From Solea solea (taxonomy: Eukaryota; Chordata; Actinopteri; Pleuronectiformes; Soleidae), in assembly GCF_958295425.1 (NCBI RefSeq), contig NC_081148.1, positions 8,341,466 to 8,405,465 of the forward strand: DNA of 64,000 nt, in the 5' to 3' direction. The translations under genes were made by a program, and so were the position numbers. The notes under the pieces are model-generated. The model did not search any database, was not told the origin of the DNA, and was given only the letters and a program-made list of their open reading frames with translations. This document shows positions 34,608 to 46,220 of this stretch, one piece after another; positions within the stretch are counted from its first letter, which is position 1; each line of letters begins with the position of its first letter.

Positions 34608-37600
34608 AATAAAACATTTCTGAATAATGAATAGTGGTTTGAGAAAGAGAAGTAGTTTGTGGCTTTGAGAAACATATGATTACGGCCTCCGCTCCAGAAC
34701 GATGATGATTTATTACGGAGCCCAGTCGAACAGGCTTTGCTTTGAGTAAGTGGGTGAAATTGAGAGTGAGTGAAGGGCAGATATTTCTGCCCGATTCTGT
34801 CCCGACACACCAGAAATTCCATGCGCTCATTTCTGCCACTTTCTATTCACCTTGGCCCCGCTGACGGAGCCGCTGATTAGTCATGATAACAGTGTTTTCT
34901 TTTTATTCTGGCCTCACCTCCCCGCTGCAGGACAAACGACTCTGTGGCAAGAGTCGGCAGGTGAGAGTGACGCTCTGACCACCGGGGTTACCAGCAGGAA
35001 CATGTTCTTCTGACTTCATCTTCTCTCTCTGTATCTTTGTTATTTGTGTTATAATTCCACACTACTGGCGACTGATTCCAACTTTTTAATGATAACATTT
35101 TTGAGACTTCACTTAATTTCTGCCTCTCTCAGTCAGTCTCACTTCCCTGTCAAGTTCAGTCATTTATGTTTTGGTGATAATGAGCCGGAGCATGATAACA
35201 ACAACATCCAGTCCGTCACATTAGTAAGATAGTTTTTCACCTTTCCTTTTTTGTGTGTTGTTTCTTCATTGTGTTACTTCTCAGTACATTTACACTGGGT
35301 CCCTTTCTTTTTATTTATTTTTTATTTAATTTTTTTGGGATTTTTCAAACCAATCAGGAGTTAGTTGGAAACAGGCATCAGCAGAACTCGGGCAACCACA
35401 TTGGAGAGAACCTCCAGTGCACCTTTCATACTTCGGTCGTTGCTTTCCTTCTCGTCTCCCTCTCACTACTGTACATCCCAGTGTTTTGGAGTTTTTTTTG
35501 CTCCGAGGTGACGCCATGCTGAAAGCACGCACAGAGCGAGGCCTTGAACTCTCCCTCGCTAAACACATCACATCATCATCACACTTCATTGAGTTTCCAT
35601 CCTTTACATTGCCTTTTCCCTGCCAGCGTGTTTAATCTACAGAGAGAAGAGAAAAGAAAACACAGAAACGCTGCTCAGTGAACGAGTGCGGGCTGAGCTG
35701 CCATCTGTCAGGCTTAAGTGAACTATTAGGAATGAAAACACAAAATCATTTCAGAGAATCAAGCGTGGGTGTGTAGGGTTCTTGGTTTAATTTAGTGGGA
35801 CTGGTTGTCTTTGTGAGTAAAGGCTGTCCTTTCCGTTAAAGTCACGTGGAGGCTTGTGGTTGCGCTGAGTAGGTCCAGCATTTGACAGAAATTTGTGTAG
35901 AAGTGAAACAAATAAAGTTTTGAAATTTAAACATCCATTTTAAACACGGATTATTTCTCCCATGTGCGGCGCAGCTTCGTGATGATGTCACACCGTGTTG
36001 TGTTTGAAGACCTCATCTATTACTGTGGCCCAGTGTTTACCTCTGATGTGGACCTCTTTTTTTTTTTTTTTTAAAAAGAAAAAGGGAGACGTAATAGTCC
36101 ATATGGCCGCAATGTGAAATCAGGGCTTTTCCCTTTTAAACCATTGGCTTCCGACACACAAAGCCACAGGATGACCGTTTAGTCATCAAAGAGCTGAAGG
36201 CAAAAACCATCTCTGAGTCTTTTACACATAAGCACATGTACACATGCACACAATCACAAACACACACTCGCTCACAGAGAAAGTCAGGCAGCTGCGAGCA
36301 GGGAAACGTACAAAGATGCACAGAAAATGGCTTACACGTGCTTACATGCAGCCTCGGAGTTGACTGGAGGTGTGTAATGGATTGGATCCCCCTCATAATT
36401 CCTCGGGCGGTGTTGTCTTCTAGGTCTATACAGAGGCGGATGAGACCACAGCTGTTTGGACATAAATTTCCAGAGGAATGCCTTAAGTCCGAGCCTTCAG
36501 CATAAAGAGCATGAGTGTAGATTCCTCCCAAGATGACAAATGATCACCCTCAGGACTTTTGTGTGTCTGATCATGTGTGTTTGTGTGGGGAAGGCATTTC
36601 TCATGTAGGCGCGCAGAAAACAAGATCACTCAACGTTTTTGCGTGTATTTTTTAGTTTTTTTTCTCTCCTCCACGTGAATAGTGAGTGTGGGAATATAGT
36701 ATTTATACATTTGCATACCTTTGCAGGAAGAGGAGTGTGTTATGGGACGAAATGTGCAGACAGAAGAGGGTCTTTTCTGTTTAGACTCAACAGCTGTGGT
36801 GGAAGAGGAGGGCAGCAGGCCAGATTCCATAAAAACCGTCTGAATCTCTCTTTCCTTGCTGAAACAGTAGCTAATGCTCTAGTCATGTTATTCTAGTATG
36901 CAGGTTTATAGGCATATTTTGGATATATTGGGTTGCATGCAGCTTGTGGAATATGATATTGCTTTGCCAACTGGAAAAATCTCAATCTTATTTCTATCTG
37001 GATCGTGTGTCTTTATTAAAAGGCTGCAGAGTTACATGGACATTTGCTATACATCTTTTACTAGATTGTCCTTATAGTTGCAGTTACTGTTCAAATGCCT
37101 TTAGAGCATTCTAACCCTGTGTGCAGTGACATTTTATCTGGCCTCCAATGATAGAAATGATTAAATGTGAGGTATTAGCTTCTGAAATGAATCTAGAGAA
37201 CATATTTTAACTCCTCTTACCATTTTCATTTGCTGTATGTCAATTATCTCGCTTTGGATGTTCTGAGATTATAAAGAGACATAACTTTTTTAATGACTAT
37301 GAAAATATCCACATGCTTATCCAAATTGCAAATTGAATTCTGAGCTTGTTGCAGTTTCCTGCGTAAACAAACAGCAGAAACCAGCTCACGGACAACATCG
37401 CTTGTCTGCTGGAAATACACAGAAAGTCTCTCCTCCTCACCACACACCTAGTTTCCTCTCTCCCTCGATAAAATATCAGGGTTTATGGCACATCAGTAAG
37501 CTCTGGTTTACAGCTAGTGAGAGGCGGAAGGCTGTAGGCCTTGATGTGAGAGCCCGGGGCTAACGGTAGCGCTGGGTACTGTAAAGTGATGAAGGGCCTC

Positions 37601-38199
37601 TGCTTTTATGATGATGTGAATGATGTAGCCTAAGAGAGTAAAAGAGCTTGTGAGAGCGGCAGTGTGTCCATATACTATACATGACTGGACTGCAGGAGGA
37701 ACTGGACGGATTATATGCTCTGCTACTTAACATTTACATCACCTTTAAGGCTTTTTTTGCTCATGCCATTATTCCAAATGATGCACAGTAGGAACAAGGT
37801 TTACCAAGTGTCTGAATTAGTCACAGTAAAAGGAGCCAATAATAAGGAACGTGGCACATCAACAGTTTTATTTCAAGCTTTAAAACCATGAACCCATTAG
37901 CTTTTGTGCAAACATCAATCATTCATTAATGATTGATTCTGTTCATTATACCCAAAATGAACAGAATCTTTTATTTAATGCAATTATCTGAGCTCACAGT
38001 TGTTTTTATGCTCTGTTGTATGTCATTGTTTATGATAACCACGGATTATTTTACACAACAGACAAAGGTATCCAAATAGAAGAATATAATTGTAGAATAT
38101 GAGCATGTATTTAAAAAAAAAGAGGAAAATCATATACAGTAGTTCAGTAGACTCTTTAATTTTCTCTATTTTGTTTACATCACTTTTATATAAGGAGTC

Positions 38200-38312
38200 A
38201 CCCTCCTTATATATAAATATATATGTATATCTCTATCTATATATCTATATCTTTATCTATCTATCTATATATATAAATATATACTATACTATACTATACT
38301 ATATATATATAT
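38200..38312. repeat. TA/CTAT/ACTAT compound simple repeat
   Basis: Successive blocks of TATA, TCTATCTA and ACTAT units form a compound, variable-looking microsatellite. Confidence 0.9.
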
Positions 38313-40279
38313 ACTGTATGTGTACGGTATTGTTTTATTGCATAAGGTAAAAAAGAGCATATCATGTGGTGGCAGCCATGAGGACCCTACAACTGTTTGC
38401 TATGACCTTCACGATCAGTCTGTTATTGACAGGGTGGCTCGGGCACTCCATAATTTTTTAAGACATCTTGACCAGATGGTCCCAATATACACTAATCATC
38501 GACGGGGTCCATCTGTTCCACGATTTCTCCAGCCCTTCTTTATTTTTTCAATTCTGGCTCTCTCCGTTCCCACAGTGTTCCCTCCCCAGCGTGCTAAACA
38601 GTAATTCCACAAACTAAAATCAAAAGACTTTTCTTGGCAAAGAATTATTAGACAATGTAAAGACCAAAGTAGAAAATGCACAGCAATACGAGTGCCATTG
38701 CATAAGCGTCTGACTTTTACTGCAAATTCTTGTTTATCTGCATGTCTCATTCTGTGAGTATGAAAGATTTAGCAATGTCATCCACTGAGGTAGGATACAC
38801 CCTGTCTATAGCCATGTTTACTGGTTAAACTATTGTTTATAATTTCTGCAGGAGAAACTAAACCCTGAGAAACATTAAAACCCACTGATATTCCCAGACA
38901 GGGCTGCTAATTCAGCCCAGGTACAGAGGTTCATCCAAGCAGCCACTGGGGGGCAGTCCAACACTGCGGTAGCCCACAGGCCTGTTCTCCTCTCAGGCCT
39001 GAGTGGCATGCTGAGGTTTTGCTTCTCCTCCTACCGCAGAGCAGATCGGAGAAGATTAGCTCTCGCTTGGCCGGTAATCACCCTTATCACACAAGAAAAC
39101 GACAACAATATGGGGAGTTTAATGACAGACGTAATTGTTGTGGAAGTTCCACGTTATGCTGTGGTGGGGTGATGAATGACAACTGCAATGCACCGTGCTG
39201 TGAGATGATTGCTGTTGCATGGTTGTTATTTAAACCCATTTGTTATGGTTGCAACTTTCCTCTGGGCTTGTTGAGCAGGAGGGCCTGGATCTCAAAGAGG
39301 AGAAGGAAGGACAGTTATTAAAGAATGAGAAATCTAAAGTTGCCATTTGGCTTTAATGGTGGAAATGTGTCTCTCACACTTCTTCAAGATCCACAGTTTC
39401 ATAAATAATCATAGCTGCAGTAGGACCTCAAACATCCCACTGATCCAAACATAAACCAGTAAGTGCATTTACCATGCATATGTATATTCGGTTTTGTAAC
39501 CATGAATACATTTGGCACTCAACGGTCTATCACAGCTCCAACTCTGCATGAAAAGTGCAACCAAAATGTATTAAGTAGAAAACTGTGAAATTTTGAATGA
39601 TAGTCGGTTTATTAACCACATCAATCCCATAAAAAGTCTGGAGGTTCTACGTTCCACTTGCTGCAGGCTGTATGGGCCACTAATCGTGATCTACACAACC
39701 ACTGCATGGTTGGATTGACATCAGTTGGTTGTTTTTACAGTGCATGTGGCGGAGTGCATACCCATTTGATGGGGTGTGTGTGTGTGTGTGTGTGTGAGTG
39801 AGAGTGAGTGAGTGAGGTAGAGATTACAGTGCTTTTCAGTGTTGGTTTGGAATGCTTCGTACTGAGACAGCTGCAGTCTAGACTGTCATTCTTGCGTCAC
39901 TTTATCGCTTCGGGCCTAAAAGACAAATAAGGACGAGTGCCCAGATATGCAGCCTCATCTGATAAGGGAGGTGGTAAGAGGATCTGCTGATGACTTCTCC
40001 AAACTAGCATGAAAATGCAGCACTGGTGTCTGACACAGAAAACTCCGTCAGAGGGTTTTTGGGTAGGTGATGACTGAAGAACATAAGCTGCCCAGCTTTT
40101 AGTGTATGAGTAAGATACCATACACGTATGTGTTGGTGTGAGCGCATGAAAGTTCTGTTGCTGCAACACCGATTTGAAGTGAAAACTGAGAAAATATCCA
40201 GCCCGTAGGAAATGCCAGTCCTAATGTCAGAGGGCTGTTCTGTCCTATTACAGCAAATCGAAGCCGAATGTGTCATTAG

Positions 40280-40560
40280 CTAATCGAGGGCTGGTTTCTC
40301 CTCCTTTCAAAACATCAGACAGAGGGCAGCCTCTGTCCCTGGCGCGCTTGCCTTCAAAGGCCCCCATTATACTTCAATGCAGGGTAAACAGAGGCTCCCA
40401 AAAATGACGGTCTCCAAAGTTTAAAGCAACATCGTTTATCACCCCTGCCAGCCTCTGCAGGTGTGACCCCATTCCCACAGTTTTATCGCCAGCCAGCCAG
40501 TCTAGGCCAGGCCAGGGAGAAACTATGTCAGTGACTATGTGTATTCATGTGCGCGCCTTT
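40280..40560. promoter_or_regulatory. candidate conserved noncoding element
   Basis: About 280 bp without repeats, GC-balanced compared with its AT-rich surroundings and without a sustained open frame. It contains TAATCGAGG, a CATCAGACAG step resembling the MEIS core TGACAG, and GGCGCGCTTGCC. I judge it CNE-like from composition and texture only; conservation is untested. Confidence 0.25.
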
Positions 40561-41867
40561 CAAGCTGTATACTTATAATACAGCAGTAATGTAATCACAT
40601 GGAACATTGTCTGTGTTCTTTCGTTAATAAGACATGAGCTGTGCTGATCGTCGAACATAAAAGCATGTGTTGTTGTGAAAGACAATCAGAAGCGGTTTTG
40701 AATATTTTGTACATTTTTTTACTAAAAATCACAATTAGTTCACAAGTAATTAACTTTATGTCACCATTAAACAGTGTGGTTGTATGATGTCCTTACACAT
40801 TGTCGGCATCATACATACAGCTGGTGGGCACATGCTATGTGAAAAGGAAGGAAAACATCAGGGAGCTACCTAGCAAAAGGCTCTCTTAATGTACACTATC
40901 ATAAGAATATGTTTATCGATGTATCTTGCAGTTAAGAAGCCTTTTCTGACTGGAAACTGGAAATGTGGGTCACTTTGTAAACTACTCACTCTTCTACACC
41001 AAAGTCCATAGAGAAAATCATGGTTTGTAACTGGCAGGGACACAATTATCTCTATTAAAATGTGGCCAATAGATCCCCATCACTAACTAATGCCAGGAAT
41101 ATACATGGTATGTGAGCTCCAATATCGACCATATAACAATTAGGCAGGTTTTTAATGGCAATTTCAAGTATTATGGTCTTTTAAAATGAATTCACGCTAC
41201 AATTTTTAGTTTATCTTAAGAACCTATCATGCATCTAATCATCTATAGAGCTTTTCAAGGAACTTTCTGAAGAGCAAGTCTAAGAAAAAACCTCAAAGAA
41301 ATGTTTGATGAATGAGGCCTAATGTTGTGTGACATTGGTGTGGATTGAGAGTTTGGAGGGAAACTCTAACCATCATTCCTCCATATCCTTTGCCAGTGAC
41401 CTGATATTCCATAAATACCTTTGTCTGTTACCACTCTGGCAACATCAACACCAAACATGCCTCAGTTCATGTACAACATATCACACATCAGCATATATTC
41501 ATGGAGTACTTTCTACCATTCAGAACTCTAAAGCTTTAATGGCAGTCAGGGTTCAGGGCTCAGTGACACCAGCTTTTACAAAGACCATTGAGGAGATGAA
41601 TGACTTCTGTGGAGATTATTAAGAGGACGTAACACAGAGACACCTTTAGGGTTATCAAGTGACACACAGCAGGGCAGAGATCAGCTCTGCAGTGTCTTGA
41701 GCTCTGAGACAGTAATCAGCTGCAGACACTCACAGAAAGTGTTTCAGTGAATGAGTCTGATCCATCAGTGACAACCGTCATTTTAATGTATTAATGTAAC
41801 ATATTAAGTTATACAATTACCATGATTTGTCATCAGAGATTAAGAAAGCATTAGATTGAAATACTGT

Positions 41868-41975
41868 CATACCCCACCTTTTGCCCTATGTCAGCTGGGA
41901 TTGGCACCAACGCCCCCCGCAACCCTCATGTGGAGGATAAAGTGGTAGAAGATGAGTGAGTGAGTGAGTGGGTTT
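41868..41975 (+). mobile_element. 3' fragment of the teleost retroposon
   Basis: TGTCAGCTGGGATTGGC, CAACCCTCATGTGGAGGATAAA and GTGGTAGAAGATG followed by GAGT units match the 3' third of the copy at 8338-8632. It is 5'-truncated, as expected of target-primed retrotransposition. Confidence 0.65.
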
Positions 41976-42839
41976 GGCCTTTGCCACAATCCACTACCAC
42001 CCACCCAATAACACAGCTTGTAACACGTGGGATGCCAGCAGAGAGCAGCTATAGTAACTGCTACGCCTTGGAAATATTGAATGTTACCAAACCGAAAAAG
42101 CCTCACTACCCCTCTCAAAAATGTCTCCACCATAAGAGAAGAGAATTACTGTAATTATCTGTATAGATGGCTGAAAATACTTTTCTCCCAGACATGAAAA
42201 CAACACAGGGAACTTCAGCCAATGTAATCTAATGCCCTCTCTTGTTTATAATGATCTTACAGATCCTTATTGTTGTCTTGTCATCTCTTCTCATGTGCAA
42301 TAATTCTCCTTTACGGTTGTACTTTTACTTTCAATCTCGGCCTCTTGCTGACAAGTGAAAAGTTGTCAAATATATTAAGCATTTATAAAATAAAACAGAC
42401 ATTGGAACAGTTGATATACATGTATATGCATAAACAAAGTGCAACTCTGTCAGAAAATTTGGCAACCATGCTCCTGCGATTTTTAAACCGGTATAATAGT
42501 AACTGTTTTAAATGCAAAAGGAGGCTGTTGCACATTGACCTAACCTTTAACCTAAAAGTCAAGCATATCTCTTATTTTGCGATCCTACATGGTATATATA
42601 TTTTTTTTTAACCATTATTTTGTCAAACACTATTTTAAACTCAACATTTGTCAAGGAAATGATTTGCTCAAGGGCACTTTTGCAGCAGCTGTTAGTGGCA
42701 GTGTTACTCATTCACCTTCCCTGCCCACATTTTCCCAGATGGTTTGAGGATTGAACCGGTGACCCTGCAGTCACAGTGCTTCTGCTGTAACATCTAAAAT
42801 GTGGGTGTGAATGCATTTGTGTGTATGTGATTGTGTAAG

Positions 42840-43100
42840 CCAGTTAACTACAGCTGCGCACACATTACACCGCATGTAGGCGACTGTGTCTTTATCTGTT
42901 TATGTGTGCTTTATCAAATACATGTCCTCGGTTCAGTTTAATTAACAGGGGTCATGTGGACAGATCCCATCGGAGTGAAGGTGATCGAGGCTGCTGAGCA
43001 GGTGGAAAATCAATGACACAGAGCATATCGACCACTGGTCAAACACAGGCGCTATTGATTGACGTGTTTGCAGTGAAATTGTGTTTGACAGAGGAGTTCA
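42840..43100. promoter_or_regulatory. candidate conserved noncoding element with PBX-like site
   Basis: A repeat-free block with TTTAATTAACAGG near 42937, ATCAATGACAC near 43009 and TTGATTGAC at 43055-43063, the last resembling a PBX/HOX site. There is no ORF support. CNE status is inferred from texture and from the gene-desert setting. Confidence 0.25.
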
Positions 43101-45375
43101 TGTGTTGGACAAACATAAGAGTTCCCTTTTCCCATGATTTTGGGTCTAAATGATTAATAGAGATAAAAAAAAAAAATGTATGACGCTACAACACACTATA
43201 ATTGGCCCACACAAAATGGCTGCAGTGTTTTCCCAATGGGCATTTCTTCTCATCAAAGTACTGACACCAGACCAATACAGTATCTTCAACTCATGACGCT
43301 GCCTCATTCTTTCTGCAGCAGGTGTGTCTACTGCTGGATGAGCGCTTTCTTCAGGGGGAAATGTTCTACACTTTCTGTTGAGCAACTCTCCAACATTTCT
43401 CAACTTTACCGAAGGGGTTTTTTGCTAACTAAACACGTATGTCTTCTTGCAACATCAACAACAAAACTCCTCTAAATGTTTAATAGTTAGAGCTCTGTTA
43501 TGTTAGACAGCTGTCTATCTCTGCATGAACCCAATGGCATCTAAAATATTAACCTTTAGTCTGACTGCACTAAAAGTAGGATTAAAAGTATACGTATATT
43601 GCACCTGTTGTGTTATTGCCTTTTATTATAGTATTATATGGTTGTGTGTATAGTATTTTATTAAAATTTTGGTCCTTATCAATCATTTAAACCCTTTTTT
43701 GTAGTTTTTAATTAGTAGGTATGTGATCTAGTTTTTGATTCTCAAATATCCGGAGATCACTGAATAATATAATAGAACTGGGCATGTGTGAGAGAGACTG
43801 TTGTTTTGAAGTTTATAGTTATGAATAAAGTTAGCAATCTAAATACTTTCCACTCTTCCATCAGTGCTCAAATAATGCTTAAAACGCTCAACCGTGAAGT
43901 CCTCATGTGTCTGCCATTAAGTCACCCAAAGATCACCATGACCACTCTTCTGATCTTCTCTAGATTTCAAAGAGCCTCCAGGAAAGAGAAGGCCAATGAT
44001 GCAACAATGCAACAGCGTTTCACAATTTTACTTTGCTTCTCAGATCAAACACAAGCTGCAGCGAACGCACCTCAACTCCCATTTATTCATCAAGAGCAGG
44101 CTCCTGATTTTTTGGAGCGAGACCCACACAGAAAAATAGGTTAGGGTGGGAGAGAGAAGCAAAAGGTGAGAGAAACAGAGAGGAAGCGAGACAGACTGGT
44201 GTGTAGATTAAGTAGCCTTGAAAAGGCTGGTTTCCCCACACACATACAAACCCCCTGTGAAAATACAAGCTAATTATTAAGAAAACAAAGGGGGAACCGC
44301 AGCGACGTGCCAACGCACACAGATCCCCGGCAGAGTAATTGTGCGTGAGCTATTTGGGCTGAAAACAGCACGATTTGGTGCTCTTCCTCAGCACAGGCAA
44401 GCAGAATGAACAACATCTGTTCCCCAGGATGGGGTTTGAAAACAAGCACAAGGAATGATTCTCTCTTTCTTCTGCTGCTGTTTTACTGTGATCCAATGGA
44501 GTTTGATGAAAAGAAATTCAGTTGCCTTGAAACGGTGAAGAAGAGTCCAAGTATGTTATGGTGTCGCTGTCTCCTTAGCCACATTAGCATGCTGATGCTA
44601 AAAGGAACCAGAGGTCATTAGTGAAAAACAGTCGCTCTGCTTAAGGGATCCTATCATCATCACAATGAGCCAAAGCTCGTAAAAGCTTGGCTTCATAATA
44701 ATGCTATCACTCCCAATGAGACTCAGAATTTGGACAGGGAAAGCAGTGAGTGAAAAAAGCCTCTGTGTTTTTGAATTGGCCCTGAATGTTTCTGTATTGC
44801 CTCCTTTCATGCATGATTAAGTTATACAATCAAAGAGGCTTTTTGTACGTCCCCCGGTGCTTTCCCAATCTTTACACAGTATCAGAATGATCTCTGTCCT
44901 ACACAGCTGAGTATATTACCTCCAATCTCACTCTGCATTTTAAGCGGCGAGCAAAGTGTCGCTGGGAATTTGATAACGCTCAGCAGCGCGGCGGATCCCT
45001 CGGTAGACAGCCTTGTTTTGAATCGGTTGTGAAGCTGCAGCATTAACCTCGGTGAGACGCCAAGTGCATGGTTCCATTCGATTTCTGACAGAGTCAAAAC
45101 AACTGATGTCAGACCTTGAGAAATGGTGGTAATAGCCGCTCTACGAGTCATTGTTTTTATTACAAACCAGGCTCGCTTGAGTCAGAGTGCGGTGAGCCGA
45201 GGACGACAGAATTAGTTTCGGTGGAGTTTTCAAAGTGTTTTTTTACTGTACATTTTCTTGTTTTTATCTGTCATTGTTTCTTTTATTTTTAAACAGTTTT
45301 GCACAATTCCAGATGAAAGTGATTAATGTTGACAGAGAGTTATAATACTGTGTTGAAGAGTCACCCATGGGCAGC

Positions 45376-45403
45376 GGGGGGGGGGGGGGGGGGGGGGGGG
45401 GGG
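45376..45403. repeat. poly-G run (28 bases)
   Basis: Twenty-eight consecutive G residues. Runs of this length are rare in vertebrate DNA and hard to sequence, so the exact length may be unreliable. Confidence 0.9.
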
Positions 45404-45518
45404 TTTGAAATGACTATTGTGGTGGTGTGACCCTCACTCTCTGCCAAACGCAGTAATTAACTCTTTAATCTGAGTCCTAATGGAAACTTATGCCAGACTG
45501 TTAAGTTCTGTGTGTGTG

Positions 45519-45847
45519 TTACATTGTGGGGACCTGTTTATACACCCACATTATGGGGACTCATTTTTGGGGACAAGATGCAAATTCCAAAAACACAGAT
45601 CTTTTATTTCGTTGGTGAAAACACTGTATGTGTGTTCTTGTATTTATAGCTTTGTGAGGCCCTAACTTCGTATAAACCATATAGAGTGAGGACATTTTGG
45701 CTTGTCCTCACATCTTTAAAAGGCTTTTTGGGGGTTAAGACTTGGGTTTAGGTTAGGGTTAGGCATTTAGTTGTGATGGTTAAGGTTTGGGTAAGGGGCT
45801 AAGGAATGCATTATGTCTATGAGTCACTTTGAATCCTACACGAACAG
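45519..45847 (+). repeat. tandem repeat unit 1 (about 330 bp)
   Basis: Runs from TTACATTGTGGGGACC through TATACACCCACATTATG, GGGACAAGATGCAAATT, TATAGAGTGAGGACATTTTGG and GGGTTTAGGTTAGGGTTAGG to ATTATGTCTATGAGT and GAATCCTACACGAAC. The same order recurs in unit 2. The GGTTAGGGTTAGG steps are internal to the repeat and not a telomere. Confidence 0.85.
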
Positions 45848-45885
45848 TGTGTGTGTGTGTGTGTGTGTGTGTGTTCAGGTATTTC

Positions 45886-46220
45886 TTACATTGTGGGGAC
45901 CTTGTTTATACACCCACATTATGAGTACTTGACTAATTTATGGGGACAAGATGCAAATTTCAAAAACATGGATCTTTTATTTTGTAGGTGAAAACACTGT
46001 GTGTGTGTGTGTGTGTTCGTTCTTGTATTTATAGCTTTTTGAGGACCAACAATCGTATTATCCATATAGAGTGAGGACATTTTGGCTGGTCCTCACATCT
46101 TTAAATGGCTTTTTGGGGGTCAAGACTTGGGTTTAGGGTTAGAGTTGGGTTAAGGTTAGGGTAAGTGGCTAGGGGATCCATTATGTCTATGAGTGTCCTC
46201 ACTTTGAATCCTGCAAGAAC
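45886..46220 (+). repeat. tandem repeat unit 2 (about 335 bp)
   Basis: Same block order as unit 1 with scattered substitutions and small indels, separated from it by a GT microsatellite (45848-45873). Direct orientation suggests a tandem duplication, or two insertions of a fish repeat family. Confidence 0.85.

Larger units (their letters stand above)
32311..38100. other. gene desert, proximal part
   Basis: No ORF here has family features, and no exon-like phase chain can be built on either strand. It holds the reverse-strand MITE at 32655-32934, a (TA)n(TG)n tract at 34542-34605, and T-rich runs near 36057-36072. Stretches 33420-33560 and 34830-35000 are free of obvious repeats and GC-balanced, and look like possible conserved noncoding elements. 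Confidence 0.5.
38101..45300. other. gene desert, second part
   Basis: No gene is supported. It contains (TA)/(CTAT)n repeats at 38200-38310, a GT tract at 39772-39797, the 3' retroposon fragment at 41868-41975, and the candidate noncoding elements at 39000-39160, 40280-40560, 42840-43100 and 44080-44420. ORFs such as those at 38320-38604 and 43788-44144 have no recognisable family pattern. Confidence 0.5.

Noticed and set aside
38320..38604. A 94-codon + strand ORF with varied composition
   Set aside because: No family is recognised and the frame starts inside a simple repeat. It is better explained as noncoding or possibly old repeat sequence.
43788..44144. A 118-codon + strand ORF
   Set aside because: There is no recognisable domain, start context or flanking splice structure.
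45770..46170. GGTTAGGGTTAGG steps as an interstitial telomere
   Set aside because: Only a few irregular units occur, and they are embedded in a longer repeat that recurs in the same order elsewhere in the window.
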